Below are positions 54,479 to 64,000 of a DNA stretch of 64,000 nucleotides, piece after piece. The stretch is from the NCBI RefSeq assembly GCF_019443085.1, contig NZ_JAHZIL010000003.1, positions 1,302,001 to 1,366,000 on the forward strand. The letters run 5' to 3'. The position numbers and the translations under genes were made by a program. The notes beneath the pieces were generated by a model. The model saw only the letters and a program-made list of their open reading frames with translations. It searched no databases and was not told where the DNA came from. Positions within the stretch are counted from its first letter, which is position 1; each line of letters opens with the position of its first letter. Source of the stretch: Marinobacter sp. F4218. GTDB taxonomy: Bacteria; Pseudomonadota; Gammaproteobacteria; Pseudomonadales; Oleiphilaceae.

Positions 54479-55648
54479 CTAAAGACAGAATTGTCTGATC
54501 AGCCCCTTCAGGATCCGGACTGTCGGCTCCAGCTGGGACAGTTCCAGAAACTCATCGGGCTGGTGAGCCTGGTCGATGGATCCCGGCCCCAAAACCAGCG
54601 TCTCCAGCGCCAGCTTCTGCAGCCAGGGTGCCTCGGTTGCGAACGCCACGGCATGGGCAGTGTGTCCGGTCAGTTTTTCACAGGCCTTCACCAAGGCCGC
54701 ATCGGCCGGTGTTTCAAAGGGAGGCACGCCGTCGAACAGGGGCTCGAAAACCATCCCCAGCTCGCGGCGTTCGGCAACCGGCTGAACCCGGTTCAGGATC
54801 GCCTGCCTCAGGGCCTCCATGTCCATGCCCGGCAAGGGCCGGAGGTCAAAGTGCAGCTCACACTGGGCACAGATACGGTTGGGATTATCTCCTCCGTGGA
54901 TGCACCCCAGGTTCAGCGTTGGCACCTGAACTTCAAAGTTCGGGTTGTGGTACTGCTGCTGCCATTGGCTGCGCAGGGCCAGTAACTCGGTCAGGGCCTC
55001 ATGCATGCCTTCGAGGGCATTGCGGCCCAGAGCCGGGTTCGAGGAATGGCCGGACTGGCCTTCGAACTTCAGGCGCTCCATCATGATGCCCTTGTGCATG
55101 CGCACCGGTTTCAGGCTGGTGGGCTCACCAATCACCGCATAGCGGGCCTTGGGCTTGCCAGCCTCGGCAAGCGCCCGGGCGCCGTTCATGGAACTCTCCT
55201 CGTCGGCGGTCGCCAGAATGATCAGCGGCTCCTTCAAGGTCATTCCGGCGTACTCCCGGGCGGCCTCAATGGCCAGTGCGAAAAACCCCTTCATGTCACA
55301 GGTGCCCAGGCCGTACCAGCGGTCGTCCCGTTCGGTCAGGGTAAAGGGGTCACTCTGCCAGCGCTTGTCATCGTACGGCACAGTGTCGGTGTGGCCGGAG
55401 AGTACGAGGCCACCCGGCCCGCTCCCGAGGGTCGCGATCAGATTGAACTTGCCCGGCATACCCGGCACTTCCAGGATCTCGACGGCAAAGCCGAGCGGCT
55501 CCAGCCACTCGGCCAGTGTCCGGACCACCGGCTCGTTACTGTGATCCCAGTTGGCGGAAGCGCTGCTGATGGACGGCAGGGATATGAGGCGCGCCAGCAT
55601 GTCCTTAATGCCGGGCACCGACGCGGTATTGACTGCAGACTGAGACAT
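54479..55648 (-). CDS. argE: Acetylornithine deacetylase ArgE
   Basis: Hydrolyses N-acetylornithine to ornithine. The 389-residue M20 metallopeptidase has the first metal ligand His in LVLSGHTDTVPYDD, the catalytic Glu pair in ATADEESSMNGA, and a dimerisation/lid domain in the middle; later GQSGHSSNPALGRNALEGM and GATEAPWLQ-like FATEAPWLQKL. All ligands appear present. ATG at 55648. It stands between argA and the unknown gene, 29-31 nt from each, so all are probably co-transcribed. Confidence 0.93.
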   Translation of the reverse strand: MSQSAVNTASVPGIKDMLARLISLPSISSASANWDHSNEPVVRTLAEWLEPLGFAVEILEVPGMPGKFNLIATLGSGPGGLVLSGHTDTVPYDDKRWQSDPFTLTERDDRWYGLGTCDMKGFFALAIEAAREYAGMTLKEPLIILATADEESSMNGARALAEAGKPKARYAVIGEPTSLKPVRMHKGIMMERLKFEGQSGHSSNPALGRNALEGMHEALTELLALRSQWQQQYHNPNFEVQVPTLNLGCIHGGDNPNRICAQCELHFDLRPLPGMDMEALRQAILNRVQPVAERRELGMVFEPLFDGVPPFETPADAALVKACEKLTGHTAHAVAFATEAPWLQKLALETLVLGPGSIDQAHQPDEFLELSQLEPTVRILKGLIRQFCL

Positions 55649-55677
55649 AGGTGTTCCTCAGACCCGTTTAAGGGTCG

Positions 55678-56925
55678 TTACTTGCGGCCGCGGCGCCAGA
55701 CCTCGAGGTCCGTGATAGCGCGAACCAGCATCGGGTAGGCCACTTCTCCTCCGGCGACCACCCGGGCAACTTCCAGCTCACGGTCGCTGACACTGACCAG
55801 ACGCCCCTCCACCACGTTGTTGTTGGAAAGCGTCACCCGGACCCTGCGATCAATCCACTGCCCGGCGGTCTTGATGGAGCCAGCATACCACCCTTCCACA
55901 TCGGGATTCTCTTCCGAGGCGGCCGCCCCGGCTCCCTCGTCAGCCGGCGCCTCGGCAATCAAGGGCGCTTCACGGAGAAACACATCCGGTACCCTGGCGC
56001 CATTGTAGGCCACCTGCCAGTCGGTGCCGTCATCCCCGCCATTGGCCGGGTAGACCGGAATGCCCATGGTCTCAGCCGCCGGATCCAGCGTTGCCGTCAA
56101 CTCGCCGCCTTCAAGCAACCACTGGCGGTACAGCGCCAGCAACTGATCACTGGCGACCAATCCCCGGGCTTGCAGGCCCTCGCGGAACGCCGCCAGCACC
56201 CGACCGGCCCATTCCGGCGGCTCAAGGCCGGCTTCACGGGCGCAATAGGCCGCGACCCGTCGCATCAGGCCACCGTCGCGAAGCGTGACCGTCATCGGCT
56301 CGGCGCTGCTCTCTGGCAGACTTTCGAGATCAAGAAGGTTGATCCGGGCACCGGGCCAGTCCAGCTCCACACTGCCGGTACCCGCCGTATTCAACTCTAT
56401 AGACAGCCCTCTGGCGCGCTGCTGGAGCAGGAACTCGCCCCCCAGACCGGTAATGCCCATGCGCATGAGATCCCCGCTGCCCAGTCGCTGACGGGGATCC
56501 GGCGCACAGGACAGGACGAACAGGGCCGGCTCACCGGCGCTGTTCTCACCCTCGGCGGTTACCCAGTTGCGGAACATGGTCGCCTCAAGCACGAGACCGA
56601 TCCCTTCGGCCTGCAACGACCAGCTCCCGGATAACGACGCGGGATCCGCCAGCGCCATGAGGAGATCGACCGGTGAGCCCGCATCCAGCTCCACCCGACC
56701 GATCTCCAGGGCACGGGTCAGGCGGAAGTCCTGCCAGCTGCTGCCGGAAAGCACCAGGCGCCCGTCCACCCCCGAGCTCATGGTTCCCCGCTCAAGCACC
56801 CCGTAGGATTCCAGTGCGGTTCGCATCTCAGCCAGGCGCTGATCTGCCAACCACCAGACCGCGCCCTTGAAGGCCACAAAACCAACCAGGCCCACAAGGA
56901 CCAGCAACGTGAACAGGCGCTTCAT
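55678..56925 (-). CDS. Membrane-anchored envelope protein with Sm-like C-terminus, function unknown
   Basis: A 415-residue protein I cannot assign to a named family. Residues 4-27 form an N-terminal membrane anchor; no second helix is seen, so the rest should lie in the periplasm. The middle has many short beta-type repeats (GRLVLSGSSWQDFRLTRAL, SGSWSLQAEGIGLVLEA) like AsmA/DUF-type envelope proteins. An acidic Ala/Glu-rich linker (about 324-342) leads to residues 350-412, where RVRVTLSNNNVVEGRLVSVS and PMLVRAITDLEVW resemble the Sm1 and Sm2 parts of an LSm fold. It lies between argB (24 nt) and argE (29 nt). Function unknown. Confidence 0.72.
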   Translation of the reverse strand: MKRLFTLLVLVGLVGFVAFKGAVWWLADQRLAEMRTALESYGVLERGTMSSGVDGRLVLSGSSWQDFRLTRALEIGRVELDAGSPVDLLMALADPASLSGSWSLQAEGIGLVLEATMFRNWVTAEGENSAGEPALFVLSCAPDPRQRLGSGDLMRMGITGLGGEFLLQQRARGLSIELNTAGTGSVELDWPGARINLLDLESLPESSAEPMTVTLRDGGLMRRVAAYCAREAGLEPPEWAGRVLAAFREGLQARGLVASDQLLALYRQWLLEGGELTATLDPAAETMGIPVYPANGGDDGTDWQVAYNGARVPDVFLREAPLIAEAPADEGAGAAASEENPDVEGWYAGSIKTAGQWIDRRVRVTLSNNNVVEGRLVSVSDRELEVARVVAGGEVAYPMLVRAITDLEVWRRGRK

Positions 56926-56949
56926 CCCAAGACTCCTAAGGCAATGGCA

Positions 56950-57864
<915 letters not shown>

Positions 57865-57890
57865 TTAGTTAAACGTTGTCTGGGCAGCGT

Positions 57891-60527
57891 TCAGAAATCC
57901 GCTGTGACGTCCGGGGCCGCCTTGTGCAGCTGCTCCCGGAAAATCCCCTTGATCCGCTCCAGACCCTGTTCGGTTTCCGCTTCAAATCGCAGAACCAGTA
58001 CCGGTGTCGTGTTGGAGGCCCGGCACAACCCCCAGCCGTCGGCGTAATCGACACGGATACCGTCTATGGTACTGATGTTTCCGTCGCCGAAGTCGCCTTC
58101 CTGACCAAGACGTTCAATGATCGCGAATTTGCTGCTTTCGGTCACCTCGACATTCAGCTCCGGCGTGCTGATATCTTCCGGGAAATCCTCGAACACCTCA
58201 TCGCTGTGCCGGTCTTCAATGCCCAAGATCTCCAGTAAGCGGGCCGCCGAGTACAGACCGTCATCGAAACCGTACCAGCGTTCACCGAAGAAGATGTGAC
58301 CGCTCATCTCTCCGGCCAGCAGGGCACCGGTCTCCTTCATCTTGGCCTTCATCAGGGAATGGCCGGTTTTCCACATGATCGGACGACCACCCGCCTCCGA
58401 GATCACACCGGCGAGGCGCCGGCTGCACTTGACGTCGTAAAGCACATCGGCCCCGGGGTTGCGGGACACCACGTCCCGGGCGAACAGCATGAGCAGGCGG
58501 TCCGGCCAGATGATCTTGCCGGAGTTGGTGACCACGCCGAGACGGTCGCCGTCGCCGTCGAAAGCCAGGCCAATGTCCGCCCCTTCCTGCTTCACCCGGG
58601 CAATCAGGTCCGCCAGGTTGGCCGGTTTGCCCGGATCAGGATGATGATTCGGGAAATCACCGTCCACCTCACAATAGAGCGGGGTCACCTCACACCCCAG
58701 CTCCTCTACCAGCATCGGCGCCAACTCACCGGCGATGCCGTTGCCGGCATCCACCACCACCTTGAGCGGAGCAGCCACGGCGATGTCACCGACGATCCGG
58801 TCGAGATAGGCCCGGCGGACGTCCTCAGTGGACTGGCCACCCTGACCACTGGCGAAATTCCCCGTCCGGATACGCTGATACAGTTTCTGAATCGCTTCAC
58901 CCGACAGGGTTTCGCCACCGAGCATGATCTTCAGGCCATTGTAATTGGCGGGATTGTGGCTGCCGGTAACCATTACGCCGGAGCCGGTCTGGAGCTCGTG
59001 GGTGGCGAAGTAGAGCACCGGAGTCGGCACCGCCCCGACGTGGATCACGTCGCAGCCGCTTGCCATGATCCCGCGTGCCAGGGCATCCGCAAGCTCGGTA
59101 CTGGAATGGCGGCCATCGTAACCGACGCAGATGGCATTGATTCCGCGCTCGCTGGCTTCCGAACCGATGGCCCGGCCGATCACCTGAACACCGTCGGCCG
59201 TCAGGGTGTCACCGACAATGCCCCGGATGTCGTAAGCCCGGAAAATATCCGGTGAAAGCTCCAAGGCCGGCCCCGCAGTTTCTTCCACCTCCGGCGCATT
59301 GGAGCCAAACACGGTGTCGTCGCCACTGCCAAAACCGAGAACATCTTCGTCCCCATCCAACATGTCGATATCCGGCATGTCCTTGTCCTGAAATAACGGC
59401 TCGTCCGCCGGTGCCTTCGCCGGTTTCTGGCCGGCTGTCTTCTTCGGCCGGGCCGCTTCCACCGCTTTGACAATGCGCCGGTCGACGAGCTGAGACAACC
59501 GGAACAGGACCTCGCCGGTGGACGCCACCATGTCCCACTTGAAGGCAGGCAACTTAACCCGTTCGCCCCCGAACACCTTGTGCGCCCACTGGATCAGGGC
59601 AGCAATGTCCTGCCGGAGCCCGCGTTGGGCGCCGCCGAGCAGAAGCCAGACCAGAATAGCCGCAACCAGTACAGGCCCCCCCACCAGCGCGGCCACCATC
59701 ACCAGGTCCACCGGCGCAGTCGCGCCCCTCGCCGGTGTGTAGGCCACCGACCAGTCCGGATTGTTCAGCGACCGGGTTTCCGCTGGGCCCGAGGCACTGC
59801 CCTGACTGACCACAGTCCGAGCCGCACCGCCCACACTCTGGGTGAGTGCCAGCTGACCGCCGAGGTCTGAATTGACGACCGTCAGCAGAGGTTGCAGTCG
59901 GGTAGCCTCAAAAATCACCAGCAGGCTGCCGACCACCGCGTTATTGGCCAGATTTCGGACCGGCGTGGCCATCTGGAGCAACCAGCGGTTGTCGCGGGGA
60001 AAGGCATCCGGATGAAGCGGCTTGCCGGTTTCCGCCCGTCGGGCCAGTTCCAGTCCGGCGAACCCCAGCAAGCCTTCGTTGCTGGCGGTCCGGGGTATGT
60101 CACCGTAGGGGAACAGATGCACGGCCTGAATACCGGGCAGGGCCGCGGCCAGGCTCGCTTCGGCTTCAGCATTGCCACCGGGTCCGGTCAACGCGGCAAG
60201 AACATCCGGCCGGGTGGCGAGACCATTGACACTGGCCTGCATCAGTTCCAGATACTGGTTCAGCCGCAGCGCCGCCGCATCGGCTTCCACGGCTTTCTGG
60301 GCTGCGAACCGTTCCGTTGCCGCAGGCTGAACGGCGAAGAAGTGGATCAGGGCCGCCGCAACAACGCCGGCGAGGATGACAACCAGAGCCTGGGTCGTCG
60401 CAACAGAATCGAGGCGCTTGAGCCCTGACCCGCCCAACGCCTTTTTCCTGCCAGTTTTCGCGGCCTTCTTTTTCGTTGGCTTTTCATCACCGGACGCGTC
60501 GGACGTCTTCTTCTTACCCAGCTTCAT
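57891..60527 (-). CDS. algC: Phosphomannomutase/phosphoglucomutase AlgC, long membrane-anchored form
   Basis: Interconverts hexose 1- and 6-phosphates for LPS, exopolysaccharide and alginate-type polymers. The 878-residue protein is about twice the classical length. Residues ~420-878 are the mutase, with phosphoserine Ser523 in TGSHNPANYNG, the metal loop DGDGDRLG, and GEMSGHIFF for the sugar. The N-terminal part has a Lys-rich start, a membrane helix (46-66), a periplasmic-type sensor-like domain (~70-274), a second helix (275-298) and a disordered acidic linker (~360-420). Similar long forms exist in pseudomonads. ATG at 60527; an internal start near the mutase is possible. Possible -10 TATACT (60579-60584, minus strand). 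Confidence 0.92.
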   Translation of the reverse strand: MKLGKKKTSDASGDEKPTKKKAAKTGRKKALGGSGLKRLDSVATTQALVVILAGVVAAALIHFFAVQPAATERFAAQKAVEADAAALRLNQYLELMQASVNGLATRPDVLAALTGPGGNAEAEASLAAALPGIQAVHLFPYGDIPRTASNEGLLGFAGLELARRAETGKPLHPDAFPRDNRWLLQMATPVRNLANNAVVGSLLVIFEATRLQPLLTVVNSDLGGQLALTQSVGGAARTVVSQGSASGPAETRSLNNPDWSVAYTPARGATAPVDLVMVAALVGGPVLVAAILVWLLLGGAQRGLRQDIAALIQWAHKVFGGERVKLPAFKWDMVASTGEVLFRLSQLVDRRIVKAVEAARPKKTAGQKPAKAPADEPLFQDKDMPDIDMLDGDEDVLGFGSGDDTVFGSNAPEVEETAGPALELSPDIFRAYDIRGIVGDTLTADGVQVIGRAIGSEASERGINAICVGYDGRHSSTELADALARGIMASGCDVIHVGAVPTPVLYFATHELQTGSGVMVTGSHNPANYNGLKIMLGGETLSGEAIQKLYQRIRTGNFASGQGGQSTEDVRRAYLDRIVGDIAVAAPLKVVVDAGNGIAGELAPMLVEELGCEVTPLYCEVDGDFPNHHPDPGKPANLADLIARVKQEGADIGLAFDGDGDRLGVVTNSGKIIWPDRLLMLFARDVVSRNPGADVLYDVKCSRRLAGVISEAGGRPIMWKTGHSLMKAKMKETGALLAGEMSGHIFFGERWYGFDDGLYSAARLLEILGIEDRHSDEVFEDFPEDISTPELNVEVTESSKFAIIERLGQEGDFGDGNISTIDGIRVDYADGWGLCRASNTTPVLVLRFEAETEQGLERIKGIFREQLHKAAPDVTADF

Positions 60528-60607
60528 AGTCCATCCTGCAGTTGTATTTTTTCATCCTGGACAAGGATTTTTTGCAAAGTATAGCCGTCGTCTCGGCCAG
60601 AGCCGGC

Positions 60608-61069
60608 TCAGTGGGTGCCCGTTGAACCAAAACCGCCTTCGCCACGGTCGCTGCTATCAAACTCGGAGACCACTTCGAGGTCAGCCTGCACAACCGGCAC
60701 CAGCACCAGCTGGGCGATGCGTTCTCCGACCTCCACGGTGAAGGTGGTTTGCCCTCGATTCCAGCAGGACACCATCAGTTCGCCCTGATAATCCGAGTCG
60801 ATGAGCCCGACCAGGTTTCCAAGGACGATGCCGTGTTTATGGCCCAGGCCGCTGCGCGGAAGAATCATGGCCGCCAGACCAGGATCGCCAATGTGAATGG
60901 ACAGTCCGGTCCGGATCAGTTGCGTCTGGCCCGGCTCCAGGGTCAGTGGCTCGTCCAGGCAGGCCCGGAGATCCAGACCGGCAGAGCCATCGGTGGCGTA
61001 TTCCGGAAACGCAATCTGTTGTCCGATGCGGTCATCAAGGACCCGCACCTGCAGTTTTTTTCTGGTCAT
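60608..61069 (-). CDS. dut: Deoxyuridine 5'-triphosphate nucleotidohydrolase
   Basis: Hydrolyses dUTP to dUMP and pyrophosphate, keeping uracil out of DNA. The 153-residue trimeric enzyme has all five motifs: [39 protein letters not shown] and a final [10 protein letters not shown] that closes over the active site. Start ATG at 61069, 39 nt after coaBC, in the conserved coaBC-dut order; algC follows after 80 nt. Confidence 0.97.
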   Translation of the reverse strand: MTRKKLQVRVLDDRIGQQIAFPEYATDGSAGLDLRACLDEPLTLEPGQTQLIRTGLSIHIGDPGLAAMILPRSGLGHKHGIVLGNLVGLIDSDYQGELMVSCWNRGQTTFTVEVGERIAQLVLVPVVQADLEVVSEFDSSDRGEGGFGSTGTH

Positions 61070-61108
61070 GAATCATCCTTTATCGCATAGGCGGGCCGCG
61101 AACATCGG

Positions 61109-62311
61109 TCAGTCCGCCGCCCTGTTGAGATGCTCACCGATCAACGCCACCAGGCGATCGGCGATCTGTTGCTTGCTTTCCGGCCCGATCGATGTCTGGC
61201 CTTCCGGCCAGAATACGGTGACCGCATTATTTTCGCTGTTGAAACCCAGTCCCGGGACCGACACGTCATTGGCCACGATCATTCGGAGCTTCTTACGCTG
61301 CATTTTATCTCGCGCGTACCGGGCCACATCGGTCGTTTCCGCGGCAAAACCAACGGCGAAAGGCGCGTCCGTCCGCGCGGCAATCGTCGCCAGCGTGTCG
61401 GGGTTGCGCACCAGGGGCAACACCATCTGGTCACTGGACTTCTTGATCTTGTCGCCGGCACAGGTTTCCGGGCGATAGTCAGCCACCGCCGCACTGGCGA
61501 TAAACACGTCGCAACCCTCATCAACGGCGGCAGAGGATTCACGCAACATGTCCTCGGCCGTGACCACGTTGCGAACCTGAATACCCGGCGGTACCGGAAT
61601 TGTCACCGGCCCGCTGACCAGCACCACCGCAGCGCCGGCATCCCGGGCCGCTGCAGCCAGGGCGTAGCCCATCCGGCCAGAACTGTGATTGCTGATGTAA
61701 CGCACCGGGTCGATCGGCTCGCGGGTCGGGCCGGCGGTGATCACCACCCGCTTTCCCGCCAGTGGACCATCGCGCCCGTCGCTGTTTATGAGTCCGGCCA
61801 GCACCAGGGGCTCCAGCATTCTGCCCGGGCCGGTATCACCACAGGCCTGCTCGCCCTGATCCGGCCCCCACAGAGTGATCTGAGGGTCCTCCTGCAGCAG
61901 CCGGATGTTCCGCCGGGTGCGGTGATTGCCCCACATCGCCTGATTCATCGCCGGGGCCACGGCAATCGGCGCCTCGGTGGCACAGCACAGGGTTGTGAGA
62001 AGATCATCGGCCATGCCCTGGGCAAGGCGGGCAATGAAATCGGCGGAGGCCGGCGCAATGACCACCTGATCGGCCCATTTCGCCAGCTCAATGTGCCCCA
62101 TACCCGCTTCGGCCTCCGGATCCAGCAAGGAGGTGCGCACCGGCTCGCCGCTGAGCGCCTGGAACGTCAGTGGCGTCACAAAGGCCTCCGCGCCCCGGGT
62201 CATCACCACCCGCACGCTATGACCGGCCTTTTTCAACAGACGAACCAGTTCTGCACTTTTATAAGCGGCAATGCCACCGGTGATGCCGAGCAGAATTCGT
62301 TTGGCAGCCAT
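61109..62311 (-). CDS. coaBC: Bifunctional phosphopantothenoylcysteine decarboxylase/synthase CoaBC
   Basis: Two successive steps of coenzyme A synthesis: CoaB ligates cysteine to 4'-phosphopantothenate (CTP-dependent), CoaC decarboxylates the product with FMN. The 400-residue protein has the flavoprotein half with [21 protein letters not shown], the [17 protein letters not shown] stretch, and the CoaB half from about residue 190 with [27 protein letters not shown], with FVGFAAET-like [12 protein letters not shown] chose the ATG at 62311, preceded by GGAG; the opening upstream is untypical. Also called dfp. Confidence 0.96.
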   Translation of the reverse strand: MAAKRILLGITGGIAAYKSAELVRLLKKAGHSVRVVMTRGAEAFVTPLTFQALSGEPVRTSLLDPEAEAGMGHIELAKWADQVVIAPASADFIARLAQGMADDLLTTLCCATEAPIAVAPAMNQAMWGNHRTRRNIRLLQEDPQITLWGPDQGEQACGDTGPGRMLEPLVLAGLINSDGRDGPLAGKRVVITAGPTREPIDPVRYISNHSSGRMGYALAAAARDAGAAVVLVSGPVTIPVPPGIQVRNVVTAEDMLRESSAAVDEGCDVFIASAAVADYRPETCAGDKIKKSSDQMVLPLVRNPDTLATIAARTDAPFAVGFAAETTDVARYARDKMQRKKLRMIVANDVSVPGLGFNSENNAVTVFWPEGQTSIGPESKQQIADRLVALIGEHLNRAAD

Positions 62312-62499
62312 ACGGGCTCCGTATCCTCGTAAAAATAAAGGCTTATAAGATAGCACGCTCTGCCATTACAGGCAGCCTGCTTACCCATCCTGACGTTTAC
62401 CGATTGTTACTTTTTCAAGTAACCTTTGTAACCCTGAGACTTACATCCCGGCGCCGGACGCGCCCGCCACGACACCACCCGATCTGCAAGGAAGCAACC

Positions 62500-63174
62500 A
62501 TGCCCAATCCCGCCTGGCCCATGGACGAACGTCCCCGGGAACGCCTGCTCACTCACGGCGCTCCATCACTTTCCGATGCCGAGTTACTGGCGATCTTTCT
62601 CCGCACCGGCACAGCCGGCACCCCGGTGATGACGATGGCCCGCGCCCTGATCTCCGAGTTCGGCAGTCTGCGCGGCTTGATCACAGCCTCACGTACTCAG
62701 TTCTGCGGTGTGAAAGGGCTTGGAACCGCCAAGTACGCACAGGTCCAGGCCGCCATGGAAATGGCAAGGCGCGTGATGGACGAACCGCTACGCCAGGGCG
62801 ACCCGCTGCGCTCACCGGAAGACACCCGGCGTTTTCTGACCAGCCGTCTTGCCACTTACCCTCACGAAGTGTTTGCGGGCCTGTTCCTTGATAACCGGCA
62901 CCGGATCATCCAGTACCGGGAATTGTTTCGCGGTACCATCGACGGTGCCGCCGTCTATCCGCGCGAGGTGGTCCGCCAAGCACTGGACGATAACGCGGCC
63001 GCGGTGATCTTCGCCCACAATCACCCGTCCGGGGTGGCCGAACCCAGCCAGGCCGACATCGCGCTGACCCGAAGACTCAAGGAAGCGCTTGATTTGGTCG
63101 ATATCAGGGTTCTTGACCATATGGTTGTTGGCCACGGTGAGGTAATATCGCTCGCTGAACGGGGATTGATGTGA
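62500..63174 (+). CDS. radC: RadC family JAB-domain protein
   Basis: A 224-residue protein with an N-terminal helix-hairpin-helix region ([30 protein letters not shown], then [18 protein letters not shown]) and a C-terminal JAB/MPN-type metal domain: the His pair in FAHNHPSG and the Asp in the following [11 protein letters not shown] are in place. Early reports of a role in DNA repair have not held up, so its function is uncertain. ATG at 62500 follows AAGGAAG; the in-frame region before it is not coding-like. Divergent from coaBC, as in other gammaproteobacteria. Confidence 0.93.
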   Translation: MPNPAWPMDERPRERLLTHGAPSLSDAELLAIFLRTGTAGTPVMTMARALISEFGSLRGLITASRTQFCGVKGLGTAKYAQVQAAMEMARRVMDEPLRQGDPLRSPEDTRRFLTSRLATYPHEVFAGLFLDNRHRIIQYRELFRGTIDGAAVYPREVVRQALDDNAAAVIFAHNHPSGVAEPSQADIALTRRLKEALDLVDIRVLDHMVVGHGEVISLAERGLM

Positions 63175-63222
63175 CTGCCGGAACGTGGCCTCCGGAAAAC
63201 TGGCCAATTTCCCAACAATTTT

Positions 63223-63258
63223 TTGCGTTGGGGGGCGAGTTCTGGTATAAAAGCGTCC
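63223..63258 (+). promoter_or_regulatory. Promoter of rpmB-rpmG
   Basis: TTGCGT (63223-63228), a 17-nt spacer and TATAAA (63246-63251) form a good sigma-70 promoter. The discriminator after the -10 is G/C-rich (AGCGTCCC), as often seen in stringently controlled ribosomal promoters. The leader to rpmB would be about 130 nt. Confidence 0.65.
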
Positions 63259-63390
63259 CTTTCTGGCGGCGTCTGGCGAGCAGCCTTCAGTTTAGAGGCT
63301 CGAACAGGGGCGCAAGCGCTCCTCAGCAACCAGAGACGCATTAAAAACGAATTCGTATTATTGAGACCATTGCTCAGGTCGGAGGCAAGT

Positions 63391-63627
63391 ATGTCCAGAG
63401 TTTGTCAGGTTACCGGTAAGCGTCCGGTATCCGGTAACAACGTTTCCCACGCGATGAACCACACTCGTCGTCGTTTTCTGCCGAATCTGCAGAACCACCG
63501 TTTCTGGGTTGAGTCCGAGAAGCGTTTCGTGAAGCTGCGCGTTTCCACCAAGGGTATGCGCATCATCGACAAAAAAGGCATTGACGCTGTGCTGGCAGAC
63601 CTTCGTGCCCGCGGCGAGAAATTTTAA
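63391..63627 (+). CDS. rpmB: 50S ribosomal protein L28
   Basis: A 78-residue ribosomal protein with the L28 start [20 protein letters not shown], the basic [12 protein letters not shown] stretch and a final [17 protein letters not shown]. The ATG at 63391 is preceded by GGAGG; it is the only reasonable start. Followed after 11 nt by rpmG in the standard L28-L33 operon. Confidence 0.98.
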   Translation: MSRVCQVTGKRPVSGNNVSHAMNHTRRRFLPNLQNHRFWVESEKRFVKLRVSTKGMRIIDKKGIDAVLADLRARGEKF

Positions 63628-63638
63628 GGAGCCGCATC

Positions 63639-63794
63639 ATGCGCGAGAAAATCAAGCTGGTATCATCCGCAGGCACTGGTCACTTCTACACGACCAAAAA
63701 GAACAAGCGTAACACTCCGGAAAAAATCGAGATCAAAAAGTACGATCCGGTTGTCCGCAAGCACGTTGCGTACAAGGAAGCCAAGATCAAGTAA
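63639..63794 (+). CDS. rpmG: 50S ribosomal protein L33
   Basis: A 51-residue protein, [20 protein letters not shown]... ending in [11 protein letters not shown]. It lacks the zinc-binding Cys pairs found in the other L33 type, so it is the Cys-free (C-minus) form that works without zinc. The ATG at 63639 has AAGGAG 6 nt before it. Co-transcribed with rpmB and followed by a strong terminator. Confidence 0.97.
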   Translation: MREKIKLVSSAGTGHFYTTKKNKRNTPEKIEIKKYDPVVRKHVAYKEAKIK

Positions 63795-63813
63795 TCATTG
63801 ATCCGGCATCCAG

Positions 63814-63842
63814 AAAAACCCGGCCAGGCGCCGGGTTTTTTT
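63814..63842 (+). terminator. Intrinsic terminator after rpmG
   Basis: CCCGGC (63819-63824) and GCCGGG (63830-63835) pair around CAGGC; the stem is extended by an A-run before and a T-run of seven after (63836-63842). It lies 25 nt after the rpmG stop and, having A on one side and T on the other, may also serve the convergent gene. Confidence 0.9.
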
Positions 63843-63862
63843 GTGCCTGACTACCCGGCGAG

Positions 63863-64000
63863 TTAAAAGGTTTCCAGATAGCCCTTGGGCAAGGCCACGT
63901 CCATGGCGATCGGCAAATGATCCGAGACCGGGTAACTGACCACCTCGGAGCGGCGGATCTCCAGCGACGGACTCACCAGAATGTGATCAAGCGCCTTCTC
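63863..64000 (-). CDS. Endonuclease/exonuclease/phosphatase family protein, C-terminal end
   Basis: Only the last 45 codons are in the window; the gene continues past the right edge. The stretch ALDHILVSPSLEIRR followed by YPVSDHLPIAMDV carries the Asp-His pair (SDHLP) that closes the active site in exonuclease III-like and other EEP-fold enzymes. The exact member (nuclease, phosphodiesterase or sphingomyelinase-like) cannot be told from so little. It ends in TAA, 21 nt from the rpmG terminator. Confidence 0.75.
   Translation of the reverse strand, partial: EKALDHILVSPSLEIRRSEVVSYPVSDHLPIAMDVALPKGYLETF

Noticed and set aside
58296..59255. A 319-codon plus-strand frame opposite algC
   Set aside because: It overlaps the mutase core; no motif, typical shadow frame.
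61130..62332. A 400-codon open frame opposite coaBC
   Set aside because: Fully inside coaBC with no domain pattern, and rich in His/Arg/Gly as expected from a reversed GC-rich gene.

Overview
The window is a contiguous stretch of a GC-rich gammaproteobacterial chromosome, most like Marinobacter or a related pseudomonad-type marine bacterium. This rests on gene content and order: lptD-surA-pdxA-rsmA-apaH next to amgK-murU-djlA-like; rpe-gph-trpE; trpGDC; a Vfr-type crp followed by osmC and speD; and rpmBG-radC-coaBC-dut-algC-argB. All of these are familiar Pseudomonas/Marinobacter linkages. No sequence search was possible, so the genus is an inference. I saw no insertion sequence, CRISPR array, integrase, tRNA or rRNA gene. 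About 64 protein genes fill nearly all of the sequence.

Layout. 1-8.2 kb: the tail of an RND efflux pump, a small membrane protein, a secreted lipase with its foldase, a sensor kinase and LuxR-type regulator that converge and overlap, a phosphate-binding protein fused to an OmpA domain behind a Pho box, and an orphan solute-binding protein. 8.2-10.4 kb: an aminotransferase and an inositol-monophosphatase-family enzyme. 10.4-19 kb (minus strand): lptD-surA-pdxA-rsmA-apaH-DUF423-thiS-thiG-slmA, covering outer-membrane biogenesis, vitamin B6 and thiamine synthesis, ribosome maturation and division control. 19-22.6 kb: peptidoglycan-sugar salvage (amgK, murU), a J-domain protein and a DUF3530 protein. 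22.7-28.3 kb: rpe, gph and a complete trpE-G-D-C cluster behind a leader peptide rich in Trp codons.

28.3-43.1 kb is a block of accessory metabolism lying between trpC and crp, which are neighbours in Pseudomonas. It holds a DUF4202 protein, three glutathione transferases, hydrolases, an M14 peptidase, a betaine-type ABC transporter, a periplasmic-binding lipoprotein, a three-domain MliC/META lipoprotein, a fatty-acid-hydroxylase-family membrane protein and modABC. 43.2-48.1 kb: crp/vfr, osmC, speD, azoreductase, pirin and prkB. 48.2-53.2 kb: a 1252-residue PilZ-DUF1631-GGDEF-EAL protein with degenerate catalytic motifs, and a zinc aminopeptidase lipoprotein.

53.1-62.3 kb (minus strand): coaBC-dut-algC-argB-unknown-argE-argA, which groups three arginine genes with a membrane-anchored long form of AlgC and an unrecognised envelope protein carrying an Sm-like C-terminus. 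62.5-64 kb: radC, rpmB and rpmG with a clear promoter and terminator, and the end of an endonuclease/exonuclease/phosphatase-family gene.

Most of the window is housekeeping. The parts most worth a second look are the Pho-box-controlled PstS-OmpA fusion, the trp leader, the degenerate PilZ-DUF1631-GGDEF-EAL protein, and the Sm-like envelope protein in the arginine cluster. I found no convincing new defence or mobile system.
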